64,000 bases of DNA, taken from NCBI RefSeq assembly GCF_032854445.1, contig NC_088295.1, positions 80,828,644-80,892,643 on the forward strand, written 5' to 3'. The position numbers and the translations under genes were made by a program. The stretch's first letter is position 1. Each line of letters begins with the position of its first letter. Shown here piece by piece: positions 35,501-50,500 of this stretch. The notes beneath the pieces are model-generated. The model made no database searches and had not been told where the DNA came from. It worked only from the letters and a program-made list of their open reading frames with translations. This DNA comes from Liolophura sinensis (Eukaryota > Mollusca > Polyplacophora > Chitonida > Chitonidae).

Positions 35501-38500
35501 TCTCCACCACCTGCCTTATGATTAGCATTGTCCAATGATCCACATTTAGACTCTGCTTTCCAGTTTATTTTTTGGTCATAAATCTGTTTAAGACATTTTC
35601 AGCATAGCAGAATGAAGCCATATGACATTTATATGAAAGAGTAGCTTGTAAAAATGTACATGAAAATATCATACGTACATTAGTTTATTCATACCCTTAT
35701 TTTTACTCCCACCACTTCGGCACAAATTTGTTTTCTACAGGATAGCTTTAAAGCTTCAAAATGTGATCTTTTACATCAACACTTCAGAGACTGCAATATT
35801 TTACCTCACAAACATTACATAAACTTACATAAATTTATTATTTGATGCTTAAAAAGGTTACCGTATATTTAAATGAATTCAAGATAAAATTACTTATTGG
35901 CCTGTAAAAACTGTAAACATATATTTAAACTAAGGTTATTCTTAAGTATATATGTCTCTGGTTTGTTATTGGTTATTGGCAACTAACGGTTCTAACATCA
36001 GTTAAGGAAATGAACCCTACAGCCACCCTTTGCAGAGGATCTTGTTACCTCATATGTATTGCTATACTAGATGGAGCATCTTGTACTTCACATGGATGAC
36101 AAAACCATCTTGCATTGAGGGCACTGTGACTGCACGAGAAAGATTTATCGTACTGAGGTACTTGTATTGAGGACAGCATGACTGCATGTGTAAGATGTAT
36201 TGTACAACCATCTTGTGCTGAGGTCATTCTGACTGCATGTGTGGGATGTATTGTACAACCACCTTGTATTGAGGACACTCTGACTGCATGTGTAGGGTGT
36301 ATCGTACAACCATCTTGTAATGAGGACACTCTGACTGCATGTGTAGGATGTATCGTACAACCATCTTGTATTGAGGACGCTCTTGACTGTATGTGTAGGA
36401 TGTATCGTACAACAATCTTGTATTGAGGACACCATGACTGCATGTGTAGGATGTATTGTACAACCATCTTGTATTGAGGACGCTCTGACTGCATGTGTGG
36501 GATGTATCGTACAACCATCTTGTATTGAGGACGCTCTGACTGCATGTGTAGGATGTATCGTACAACCATCTTGTATTGAGGACACTCTGACTGCACGTGT
36601 GGGATGTATCGTACAACCATCTTGTATTGAGGATGCTCTGACAGCATGTGTGGGATGTATCGTACAACCATCTTGTATTGAGGACGTTCTGACTGCATGT
36701 GTAGGATGTATTGTACAACCATCTTGTATTGAGGACGCTCTGACTGCACGTGTAGGATGTATCGTACAACCATCTTGTATTGAGGACGCTCTGACTGCAC
36801 GTGTAGGATGTATCGTACAACCATCTTGTATTGAGGACGCTCTGACTGCACGTGTAGGATGTATCGTACAACCATCTTGTATTGAGGATGCTCTGACTGC
36901 ATGTGTAGGATGTATCGTACAATCATCTTGTATTGAGGACGCTCTGACTGCATGTGTAGGATGTATCGTACAACCATCTTGTATTGAGGATGCTCTGACT
37001 GCATGTGTAGGATGTATCGTACAACCATCTTGTATTGAGGACGCTCTGACTGCATGTGTAGGATGTATCGTACAACCATCTTGTATTGAGGATGCTCTGA
37101 CTGCACGTGTAGGATGTATCGTACAACCATCTTGTATTAAGGACGCTCTGACTGCACGTGTAGGATGTATCGTACAACCATCTTGTATTGAGGACACCAT
37201 GACTGGACGTGTAGGATGTCTCGTACAACAATCTTGTACTGAGGACACTCTGACTGCATGTGTAGGATGTATTGTACAACAATCTTGTATTGAGGACACC
37301 ATGACTGCATGTGTAGGATGTATCGTACAACCACCTTGTATTGAGGACACTCTAACTGCATGTGTAGGATGTATCGTACAACCATCTTGTATTGAGGACG
37401 CTCTGACTGCATGTGTAGGGTGTATCGTACAACCACCTTGTATTGAGGACACTCTGACTGCATGTGTAGGATGTATCGTACAACCATCTTGTATTGAGGA
37501 CACCATGACTGCATGTGTAGGATGTATCGTACAACCATCTTGTATTGAGGACGCTCTGACTGCATGTGTAGGATGTATCGTACAACCATCTTGTATTGAG
37601 GACGCTCTGACTGCACGTGTAGGATGTATCGTACAACCATCTTGTATTGAGGACACTCTGACTGCATGTATAGGATGTATCGTACAACAATCTTGTATTG
37701 AGGACACTCTGACTGCATGTGTAGGATGTATCGTACAACCATCTTGTAATGAGGACACTCTGACTGCACGTGTAAGATGTATCGTACATCCACCTTGTAT
37801 TGAGGACACTCTGACTTCATGTGTAGGGTGTATCGTACAACCACCTTGTATTGAGGACACTCTGGCTGCTTGTGTAGGGTGTATCGTACAACCATCTTGT
37901 ATTGAGGACACTCTGACGGCATGTGTAGGATGTAAACTAAGGCTCAGGCTGCACTACACACACACCTAGGTGTGCACAGAGGATGTGACTGCAAAGAGGT
38001 AAAAAAACTAACATGTGTGATATGGTTAATTAGATGTGATGATGGAAGGACTTAGGGATTTAAACTTCATGATGAACAGAATTATGCATTTATGTAACAT
38101 GTCAATTTCACTCCTGTTCACAAATGTCATTGAAATATTGAAATTTCTGGTACATTATAACATTTTAAGACAAATGTTGGAAAGAAAAAGATTATGATTT
38201 TGGATGACGTTCCCTTTTTTAACATCCTTGTATGTGGTAGCATCACAACTTATTACATATCTATATATGATCATCTGATGCCTTACATTGGTGTTTTCTT
38301 CATGAAAGACAGTATATACGCATGGCAAGAAATGGGAACAAACTCTATTGTAAAAAAATATTAAATATATATACAGATTAAGAGCAAGCACACAGAAAGT
38401 CTAAAACTGAGAACAAAGTCATATGGTTAAGTGTCTACGGAGATTAATGTCCTCTATTCAAAGTGCAGTATATGTTTCTATTAGACGTGTATACAACTGA

Positions 38501-41500
38501 AAGATGTTAGAGCAACTAAGTTTCTAGAGTCTAGCTCTCACACCTTTTTGTCCCCACCCCCAGCCTTGTGGTCAGCATTGTCCAGTGACCCACACTTGGA
38601 CTCCTTTGTCCACGTCAGTTTCTGACTGTGAATCTAAAACCAGGTTTCAAAAATTCTGTTTTTCGACATACATTATAGTCAAATAGCAACATTTGTGAAA
38701 ATCAGAAAATAATAATACCCTGTTCACATGGGCAAAATTTAAACTGGATCTAACTGCACCCAGGGCATTTAATCCAGTTACAATTCACATGACAAAGATA
38801 AATGAGACCTGAAACCAGCTTAAATACTTGTTGTTAGCTGGGGCAAATAAACCGGATTAAATGTTGTTAGCTGGGGCAAATAAACCGGATTAAATGTTGT
38901 TAGCTGGGGCAAATAAACCGGATTAAATGTTGTTAGCTGGGGCAAATAAACCGGTTAAATGTTGTTAGCTGGGGCAAATAAACCGGATTAAATGCCCCAC
39001 TTTGCGTTCACACAAGCGACATAAAACTGGTTCAAAGCCACTTCTGAATTTCAACCAGCTTGTAACTTTGCCCATGGTAACGAGGTATTATTCTCCTATT
39101 TAGACATTTACTTGTTTATAATTTTGGCAAATTCAAGGACGTTTCAAACTTAAAAAAGCATTTTTCTAATTAACTTTTGCTTTACTTGAACTTAAGCTGT
39201 TTTTTTTATTTATCTGAAATTTTTTATTTCACTCTGCTAGGCATCCCCACCCTGACATCTCCGCCCCCAGCCTTGTGCTGGGCATTATCTAGAGAACCAC
39301 ATTTGGATTCTGCCTTCCATTTCGGCTTTTCATCATGGATCTGTATTGAATAAACAGAAATTCACCCACACTAAAACCACAGTGGTCTGATATGTTATTA
39401 TATACTGTCACAAATATGTCATTGTCAATAAAAATTAATGCGACTGAATTCTATATACTAACATCTTAGCTAACAAACAAGATGACAGCTAGCTCAATAG
39501 ATGTGACGATGAAAACTCTTTACGTATATGAACATGTTCCTGTCTGCAGTGAGAACATTTTCACAAGCCAGGTATGAATGCCTAAATATAATATGTATAT
39601 ATCCATTCTTCCTCCAGAACACTGTCACCTATATGTAAACCAGAAATAATTATCTACATTTTCACAGGTATTACAGACAGCTTGTATAAAAACAGATTCC
39701 ACCTTCTGGGAACATTTCAGCCAGTTTTCAGACCTTACTGAGTCGACCTTTGTAGAAACCCACCTTTTTGTCTCCACCACCTGCTTTATGATTAGCATTA
39801 TCCAATGATCCACATTTAGACTCCACTTTCCAGTTTAGTTTTTGGTCATGAATCTGTTTAAGACAGTTTTTAACATAGCAAAATTAGAATCAACTGTGGT
39901 ACTGGTAACATACATCTGCTATCAGATGAGCAAACTTATGATCAAGATATAAGATTTCTCCATATGTGGCAGTTATCAGCTTCATACACTTATCTCAGTA
40001 CAGTTTTTCTTCTTGTGTACATGATTAAACAGTTTCCAAATTCTTACATGAAGTATATATTCAAAGCAGACCCTATCAAACAAATATTACAACTGAAGTG
40101 GAAAGATTTCTCAAATCAAGCTCTTCAACACTCAGTGGCAGTTATACAAAACCACACATGCAAGCCTCTGGGATGTCTAACATCTTACGTCCATGTACAG
40201 CCTAGTGCATTCCTTCAGAAAAATAATTATTAGCCTAACTACATGTATCAACCTCACACCTTTTTATCCCCTCCCCCGGCCTTGTGGTCAGCATTATCCA
40301 GTGACCCACACTTTGATTCTTTTGTCCACTTCAGTTTTTGATCATGGATCTACAGACAAATTATAATCACTTCACAAAAAACACAATCAGTTGCAAACAT
40401 GGTTGAAATTCTCATTAAACTTGATACATGGTTCACTTTGTCATATTACCTTTATACAGTTCTCATTAAAAAACAATTAGTACATATAGGTTATGTAATT
40501 TTTTCACAGCACAAAAAAACCACAGTGTAGTTAAAATTAAGCAAAACTTTGTGTTTTTAGGAAAGTTCTTGCCTGCTAAAACTTACACTACATGTATGTG
40601 TTATATATCACTGTATAGAAATAGGTCACAAAGTTGCACAAATATGAAGATATTTAGAATAACAATCAATTCCAGTAGGAAGAAATAAACTAAACAATGT
40701 AGACATACACTGTATCTTTATGACGCTACAATCTATGAAGTTAAAGTAAACAAATAAAGAAGGTAAAATAGCAATGTGTATGAATCTCAAAAGATACACT
40801 GTCCTTGTGTTATGTAAAGAAACTATAATATTCAATTTCAAATATGAAACTGTATGTTAGTATACTGAGTACTGTTAAATGACAAACAAAGACTGCTCTA
40901 CTGTAAAACAATCTTTGTTTGGCAAACTATCAAGCTGAGAGGGTGTTATAGATGGACTGATCTCTCAAGAGTCTGTAGAGAAATTTTTAGCATTAGGAGA
41001 GAGGAAAAGTATTATACTGGTGGAGAGAAACTAGCTATAGTGATCTGAGTTTCAGACATTGGAGGGTTCAAAGAATCTAAGCAATGCTGTACGACCCTAA
41101 ATGCATCAAGTGACAGCATGTGAACCCCTTACAGCCCCTTACAGCTACGTAATCTACCAGTAACTCCCTAAATAATCTCACATTTATTTGTATTTCTTAC
41201 ATGTAAATCACAGTATGTTTAGACACACATGTATTATTATATCTTCATAAGTTACAATTATATAACAAGGCAGCGGTAACGATGCAAATCCCATCATAAT
41301 GCCACTGGTTAAATTAGCCTCATGAATTAGGCGTTAATATGTTCAGTTTTTATTGAACAGCTCATTACACTAAATAATTATGTATATACAATATGTGATC
41401 AATTTATTATATACTTTTCTTTGCTGCTGTGAGTTCAAGTCCAGCTCATGCTGGCTTCCTCTCCAGCTGTATGTGGAAAGTTCATCCTGCAACCTGCGGA

Positions 41501-44500
41501 CGGTCCCGAGTTTCCCCTGGCCTCTGCCCAGTTTCCTCCCACGAAGTGAAATATTCTTGAGTGCAGCGTAAAACACCCATCAAATAAATAAATAAATAAA
41601 TAAATACCTTTCTTTGCACATATGTTTGGTGACGCATGCATCAGTTTGTGGAATAACTGGCACAATACTGGTACATCAAAGTATAAATACATCAACATGA
41701 CCAGACTGGATTAGCTTGTTGGGGTAATTAAGGTGGGTTACATTTGATGCAGCTATAGGGCCTACAGAGGTAAGTCTAGCATTAATTCCACCAGTAGATC
41801 AGAATAAAATGCTCTTTACAACAACAGTTTATTGCATTCCACATTAAGTCATTTATATGCAGCAAATCTGCAGAATTTACAATAATATTCCTTTTGAAAG
41901 TTCATATGTTGACTGTACACAACGTTTGATTAAATCATGGGGTTAGTAGATCAGAGTAGAGTAGACCTTCATAATAAACAGGTTACCAGGAAAGGATACA
42001 AATTCTGAGCAGAAATAGCATCTTTTCGTTTTGTCTGTCTGTCCGTTAAATACTTTTTTAGTGCTCTATACAGTTCTTCAGAAGGAATGAACTAATTCTA
42101 CTATAAGTTTATTAAGACAAGATACAGGAAGAGCACCTATACACCTACTCGCTACATTTGCTAAGGAGAATAACCCCACCTTGACATCGCCTCCACCAGC
42201 CTTGTGACTGGCATTGTCCAGAGAGCCACACTTGGACTCTGCCTTCCACTTCATCTTCTCATCATGAATCTACAGTAGTGAGCCCATGATATGTCTATAG
42301 CCATCAATCTATATTTTACCCTACTTAAACCCTGCATATTGTAACCATGGCATCATCCCTGCTCAAGACCGCTGTCAATGCCCACATGTACACACATGTG
42401 ATCTGACCTGGTCACATCTGACCATCAACACAATTTTTTAGAATGGTAAAAGTGCAATAACATATGCATTTTAATACAATAATTCGGAGTAATAATGGTA
42501 ACCATATCACCAAGGATGTATCCTTTTAAATTAAGGCTAGAGCATGAATAATGGATTTAAAAAAATACTTGTAGATATAAATAAAATTCCATTTTATATA
42601 ATTATGGTGACGTTTTTTGCTTCATGACACTACTAAAGTAATCTAGTCAAGTTTTCTGGTTTCTAATTTCTTATTGTGTGGGCTTGATTTTTAAGAGACC
42701 TTTCTTTATACAACATTTTGGTACTTAAACCACATGACAAAATATTGTGTAATTTACACAGATATGAATGCATGTTCAAAGACCAGCACAATACAAATAC
42801 GGGAAAAGAACTTAGACTTTCTAAAAAAATCAAGGGTTATTATTGGTCACGCATATACACATATCTATATTTGCTTACTACTGGATTAAAAATATGAATG
42901 ATGGAGGGGAAAACGATAACTGCTGAGGACACAAAATAAGACAGAATGAAAGACATAAAGAGAAAATATTTTGAACTATATTCATTGCACAGAAATAAAC
43001 ACACCTGTCATGTCAGCGGTTTGTTGGACAAGATCAGAAATCAAAAGTATCTTTAGTAGTGGGTGGTGAAAACAATTCACTTTCGCTTCAACTTGTAGTG
43101 AAAGACATGAAGCAGGCAGAGCTTTTTGTTCTGTTATGCAAACTTGGACCATACTAATGAACCTCAACCTGACAGGTGTGTAAAGGTGTGAAAAGAACTT
43201 TCATAGTCAAAGTAATCCCTGCATGTCAAACCTTCACGTCTCCTCCGCCAGCCTTGTGTTTAGCGTTATCCAAGGATCCACATTTTGATTCCGCTTTCCA
43301 GTTCAGTTTTTGGGATTCAATCTAGACAGCATAGACAATTGTGGGAAGACATCACTGTCAAACACTCTTCATCACATCCACAAACTATCTTTAAAAAAGT
43401 CGTGTGTCCATATCAAAACTCTTAAAAACATCCATTTATGTAAAAATATGCTGCACCTTTTCTTCAGTACAGCGAGACACTTTAATATACGTACATCATT
43501 TTGTGGCTTTTTGACTAACATATTCATTGATTCACTGTACCATCACAATACAAAGATCACTGTGTGCACACTCATCAAATAGATCTCTGAGTGCACACAT
43601 TCATCACAGAGATCTCTATGTATACATACTCATCATATAGATCTGCACATACACACTCATCACAGACATCTCGGTGTGTACACACTCAACACAAAGATCT
43701 GTGTGTACACACACTCACAGAGATCTATGTTTGTACACTCACCACAAAGATCTGCATGCACACACTCATCACACAGATCTTAGTGTGTACACACTCTCTG
43801 TGTGTACTCACCACTCATGATGGACATCTCAGACATCTCGGTATACTCATTACAAAGATCTCAGTGTGTACAAACTCACCACAGAAAGTCTCCTGGGCTA
43901 TGTATCTTTGTTATATGTCAAAGAAGCTGATAATTAATATTCTCTAGGGTACAGCTGTTAGCATCAAGATTTAAGCTAGCTTGTAGATTATGAATATGGC
44001 TGACATACCTTCTTGTCTCCGCCTCCTGGCTTGTGAGTGGCATTGTCCTTTGACCCAACTTTTGACTGAGCCTTTGACTTGAAGTTCAGTTTCTGGGTTT
44101 CAATCTGATTATAATAAAATGCTTCATTAAACAATTGCAAATATGGGAACATAAATTTGAATCTCATGAATGCTATATTCATGATTAATACATATAGGCT
44201 ACTATATATGAAGCATTCATCATTTCATTCATGGAGCATCAATGAAATCTTGACTATGGTCATCATATTTAACAGCATTACAATGGCATGACTGGCAACA
44301 GAAGCAACAGAAAAGCTCCATGCAACGTTAACTGACCACAGCATGAATACGGTTTCAGCCCAATGAATGCTGAAGGAATTGTTCAGACAGAGTATTGAAA
44401 TCACACCTTCTTCTCCCCGCCACCCGCTTTATGCTGGGCGTTGTCCAATGATCCACATTTTGACTCTGCCTTCCATTTTGGTTTTGCATCATAAATCTGC

Positions 44501-47500
44501 GGAAAGCAAAAAAAGCCACATGCAAATAGCGAGGAGCATTATTCCTCCTGTATGCGTACACCCAGCCAGTAATCAAGCTTGCTCAAGTCTACATATGAAA
44601 CCATTTATGCACTTTCGAAAAAAAAACAAGCACCCATTCATGAAAAATGTTTCCTTGCAGGTATAAAACAGCATTGCAACCAAATCAAAGGTTAATATAT
44701 GACAGGCATAGGCCTTTGTTATTTACAACATGTAAGTCTACTATCCATAGAAATATACAAAAATGTTTGGTACAACGAGTCAACCTTCCACATATAACCT
44801 ACAACAACATTCTTGCATGTACGTTTGCCCAGATTTCTTGGGTATACTGTGAGTAAGAAGATTTGGATTACTTTTATCATTACCCATAATACTGGAAGGT
44901 GTAAGTCATGCTAGTACACATATATCTGTTACATACAGTCTTGATATACCTGCATATACAGACCTTCAATTAAATTAACCATTTCCAGTTAATATGTCTG
45001 ATGCATCCAAATTTAAATGATATAACTACTCCATGCAGGAAATTTTATTGATTATACGCACATATACTTTTTTTGTTACAACCTCGAATAAAGATGACCA
45101 TTTTGGTGTTGTAAAAGCTGATGTTGTGTAAGTACACGTGTAAGACCAGACACACCTGAACTTTGCAATGTATTATTGTGCCACAAAGGCAATGCTTGCG
45201 GCCGAGAGGAGTAACACATGAAGAAAAAAACTTCATCTTACATCTAGAGATTCTGTGAAAATTTTGAAATACAACATGCCAATGAACTCTTAATAGTCAA
45301 ATTTCAAAGAAAAACAAAGCTTACACAAGAGCTAAGTTTTTTATACTCAAATTTCTGTCACAGTCTACACCTATAAGTAATGCATTGTCAAAATAGAAGG
45401 AAACTTTGTTGCCACATGGTAGTGGGGTATTAACATCAATCATTATACACACAGCCTTGTATGAAAGTCAAATCATTGCTCCTACATCCCCAAACCCCTT
45501 CACACCTTTCTTTCCCCGCCCCCAGCTTTGTGATCGGCATTGTCCATGGAGCTACATTTGGACTCTGCCTTCCAGCTGAGTTTAGAGTCGTGTATCTGTA
45601 GTGTTGACAGCACATGCAAAGAAATGCATAGGTGAGTGATATACAATAATAGTTACACAGGTACACCAATGGCCGGTGTCATTTGGTTATGTATAGAGCC
45701 ATTATACACTGACAAAAACAGCACAAACCATTTACAGGCCATTCAAATGTGACATATCCTGATAGCTGCATTCAGAAATGAGTTTAATTATAATCTTCTG
45801 GTAAAATTTAACTCCATATGCAACACTTGAATGGCCTATAATGAACAACATAAAAGCTGGTAAAACTCAAATGTGAAGTTATAATATCCACTTTCAAAAG
45901 TTGTTCAATTTAGGATTTAGCACATTAAAGCTTCAGTATATAGTAATATGCAAATAAAATATTTATCAAATTCAAAGGTCCCCCTGAGACGATATATGAC
46001 CTTCCTTTTCAAACATGAAACCTAGTATTTTACGTCCCGAAGAGAACACTGGTACAACAAAAGAAATACTCAAAATGGCATTAATTTATGCCATATAGCC
46101 ATAACAAAGTTATGGTCATGTGTCTTTGCATTCATAAGCAATTACTGACAAAATATACACTGAGAGTAGCTTATCTACAAGACCTATCTTATCATCCAAC
46201 AACAACATCTGAAACGTCTTCCTCATGGAAAACAATGTGAGTGGCTACGCACAACATTCCACATCACCTGGTTTTGTTTTGGGACTCCCCCTCACTGGAG
46301 CCGGTAGACTTCATACCCCAAGAGGCTTTGACAGCACTTATAGGCTGTACGGGCCGCCTCTGGTATACCAGATCATTGTTTACCCTATTCCCGCTCAGAG
46401 CAAGTCTCCAAAAGTAGGAATTTTTGTTAAGGGCAAAAGTCTGAAAGAATTTCTAAAATCTTCATACATGTTTTTTTTCCTACCCTGATTTTCCCTTCTT
46501 TTTTTTCAATCACTTCTCCGGTTAAGACAAAACACGAGATAAAACAATGAACACACGTGTAACCTCCCCCACTGATAAGACAAGACAATTCTACAGTTTA
46601 ATTGTTTCACCACTGGAACTCAAAACTTTAACCAGAAATAAGAGGAACAAGAACACAGACAATGACAAGTGGCTTATTTCAGGCTTAGGTTCTGTTTCTG
46701 GAAAGACTTATCCTGTGTTATCTTCCGAGTGTAGATACAAGTATATATATATATACCACAAGGCTATGGACACCTGTCAGGCTAACAGAGGCCCTCCATC
46801 ACTGGAGTTGGGTGGGGTGGGATACACACACTCCTATCATACACAGCCTGTTGCGAAAACATAGACAGGCCAGAAGAAATAGCCAGAAGGGCTGCAGAGA
46901 AATTCCAGACATGTCAGTGACAGCCCACCTTAGCTACAGTCAGCCTCAAATGCCAGTATACAGCAGCTCTGTGTAAACCCTTCCAGTATCAACTCCTGAC
47001 AACATCTGACTGCTCACTTTCCTCACATCAGACAGCAATTCACCAGAGAAAATAAAGTACAATGGCAAGAAGGTAAGGCGAAAAGATATGATAAAATGAT
47101 AATAGGAATACAAACATATCTCCGTCCATATAAATAAATCTATGCACCTGGAGCTGACTTGTGACATGAATTAATACCACCACTACTGTATCAGGGATCA
47201 TGCCCAGTAAATCTCTAACCACCACCACCACTGGTTATAAACATATACACGAACTGCACAAAACATCAGAGCTGATATGAAACCATTCATTTACCACCAG
47301 TACTAGGTGTGTACACACCATACCACTGACAAACACATCACAACAGGTGACTGATCAAACAATCCACACTGTAATCTTACCTTCTTGTCTCCTCCTCCTG
47401 GCTTATGGCTAATATAATCTTTAGAACCAATCTTGGACTGAGCCTTTCCTTTAAAATCAAGCTTTTTGGATTCAATCTGGTAAAAATATGTGTCCAAGAA

Positions 47501-50500
47501 GAGTGCAAATCAGTTAATTAGAAATAATGGCAGGCTGGTGGCATGAAACAAATGGTACATACATATAGGACTCCAAATAAACACCTGTTAGGAATAAGGA
47601 GGATGCACTTTACAAGTTCATTTACAATAAATTTTCTGATATACCCATTAACTGTATAATCTGGATGCCATTATTTAAAATAGTGCACGAAATATTAATT
47701 CTCTGCCATAATTTTTATAATTAAATCATCTTACAAATTATTGCAGTCTATGGAACTGAACCACCACAAAGACAATACTTGAAGACCAAATACAAGATAC
47801 CACTTATGTTAAAATATATACAGTCATACATACATGTACACACAGTACAGCTGAGACAAACATTGAACACCTTTATATCATTATACATGTAGGTTTATGA
47901 GGTCATACTTTAACATTACCGCCTCCTGGACTGTGATTAGCATTAGCCAATGAGCCAATCCGAGATTCCACATTCCATTTTAACTTTTGAGATTCAATCT
48001 ATGTACAGGAGAAACACAAACGGGACACGCAAATTAGAAAAGCTGGCACGAACAGAGCATCAACTCTACACAGAAGAAGAAATTAAAGACAGGAGATAGA
48101 CAGAAAACAACATGTCCTAGCTGGTCTGCGATCCAATCAACTGAGATTACAGGTAGCTTAGCCAGGTGAAATCTATCAGGTGCATGTTAGCAATCAAAGG
48201 TGAATTCTCATTCTATGCACACCTAGGCATAAATGACAGAATATTGTTAAAAATATTAATCCTATCAAATAGAGCTACAAAGTTCTACAATATGCAAAAC
48301 CAAATACTCATTTTTAATTTAAATTTTACATTTCGAAACAGCAAAATATGATGACAATATTACAAGTAAGTCTATTAAGTCAACTTGTAAAATTTATACT
48401 TCTACACAGTACTTAAAAAGGTAATAATATGCAAGAAATTAGTCAATGAGGGGAAAGATCAATCCAGGAATTGAGTTTTTAAAACCTTAATTATACATGC
48501 ATACAGTGTTTGCAGTTTCAGATGTATTACATTAAATAATTAATGGAACAGATAAAATTGTCCTCAAAAGTTTCCTACATAATACTATGAATACAACTGT
48601 ACAGATATTACTAAACTACATTCTGGCTGGTTAAGATGTGTTAATGTGATATTGATAGTGTTTTAGGCGTGGTCAGTCTAACCGACACACACCTGTCCCA
48701 TCAGGTAGTTGTTAAGCCATTATTTGTCTACCTGGTTACCTTATTGGTGCCACCCCCAGGCTTATGTTTGGCATTATCTAGAGAGCCAACCCTAGAGCCT
48801 GTCTGCCAATCCAACTTTTGGGTATCGATCTGATATAGCACACACAGGTATACAACATATTTAAAACAATGAAAGCCAGCACAACATGAAAATATTCTGA
48901 AAGATATGCAACCATAACAAGAAATGCAATGATAACAAAATATACATCAAAAAAAAAATTAAATATCTTTAAATAACCAAAAAAACTGAAAAAAAAACTT
49001 TGAATAACACAAGCAGGCCCAGTTCATAAGGCAGACACAACATGTGCCTGATGTAATGTCCACAGAACATAAAGTAAAAAGCAGGAAGTATGTCAATCTG
49101 AGTCAGAAACTGTAACTGTTTCATGAAATGGGCTCTAGCTGCAACTAGGATCTGTCCTAATGGTGTTTCACCATCTGTCCAAGTAAAAAGAAGAGTGCAA
49201 TATGTTCACACACCAGAGCTATCCAGTTCCCCTCAGAACTACCACATGCTCAGTCAGAGGGAGAACAATGAACTCACACAGGGGAGCACCTACACCAGGC
49301 AGGGAAGGTGGAGGGTCAAATGACAAGGTATTTCGTGGAGAACAGATGCTAGACAATTTTTGTTCAACAAATTTTCTTTTATATATGATAAATGTAGAAA
49401 ATAAATCGCAAAAAAAGATGACATTTGATTGCACATTCATGATTATAAATGTACACATCAGTTAATGAAACTGTATTCCCCTGCTAAAAATAACAAATGA
49501 CAATTATCAGGTGGAAAATGTTTATCTCAAACAGATTCTTTTCTCTCATTCAATAAACAACATAAACAACCTAATAATTTTGTATTCTGTAGGAGGTTCT
49601 GACAATACCTTTACCACGTCTGTTCACCACGTCTGTTCACCAACAAACACCCATGGGGCTTATCCCTTGTCTCATCCCCACCCTCCCAGCTCAACTTAAA
49701 TGGACACTGTTGACATGGACTGAGACTGAAGGCTAAGGGCTGCACACAGGGCCACAGAGTAACAAGTAAGCAGGTGAGCATCATTGTCCATACCTTCTTC
49801 TCTCCACCCCCTGGTTTGTGACTAGCATTATCTAATGACCCAATTCTTGATGCAGCCTTCCACTCGAGTTTTGCACTCTGGATCTAATTAAATAATTCCT
49901 CATGAACAAATCTTCTGGGTCTAATTAAATAATAAGACTCATGAACGAAATCTGCAGGATCTACTGAAAAGCTTACCCTCTATGTACAAAACTAAGAAAA
50001 GACGATTATCTTTACAAAATTACATAAGATATTTTTCATTATAACTTTTGGAAAGGGAACTGACCAAAGGACCTGCACGTATGGCTTTATGACAAAAACT
50101 TGATACAATTTATCCTTAACATTTGCCATCATCATTAACACACAGTAACTAGGCGAAATAAATGGTATTCTTGGTTCCTGTAAGGAATTGGTGCCACAAA
50201 TCCTTCTTGAATGTGACAACTGCTGGCAGAACACAGCTTAGCTTGGAAAATTCAGCCAGCAACAATTAGCACACAAAATTCTATGAATACAGACAAACTG
50301 ACAGACAAAAAACAACAGCCATTCAGCCAGTAAAATATGATGTCCCTGTTCACTTTGCCTAACGCTGTAGACAGCTAAAGTGCATACTCCTGATTTTCCC
50401 ATGAAAATTAGGATTTTATCTGTAGGTGACTCACCTTTAGTTGTTCAGTAATACTTTAGCATGTATATATGGGAAGTTGTATTATGCCTACAGGTGAAAT

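Noticed and set aside
36045-37969. Open frames of 588, 532, 361, 261, 232 and 145 codons over the repeat block
   Set aside because: All derive from a 51-bp tandem unit that is stop-free in several frames on both strands. No splice context or start supports them, and they lie inside a MAP intron.
46225-46864. Two plus-strand open frames of 87 and 105 codons in a MAP intron
   Set aside because: No family similarity that I recognise, no splice structure, and opposite orientation to the host gene.
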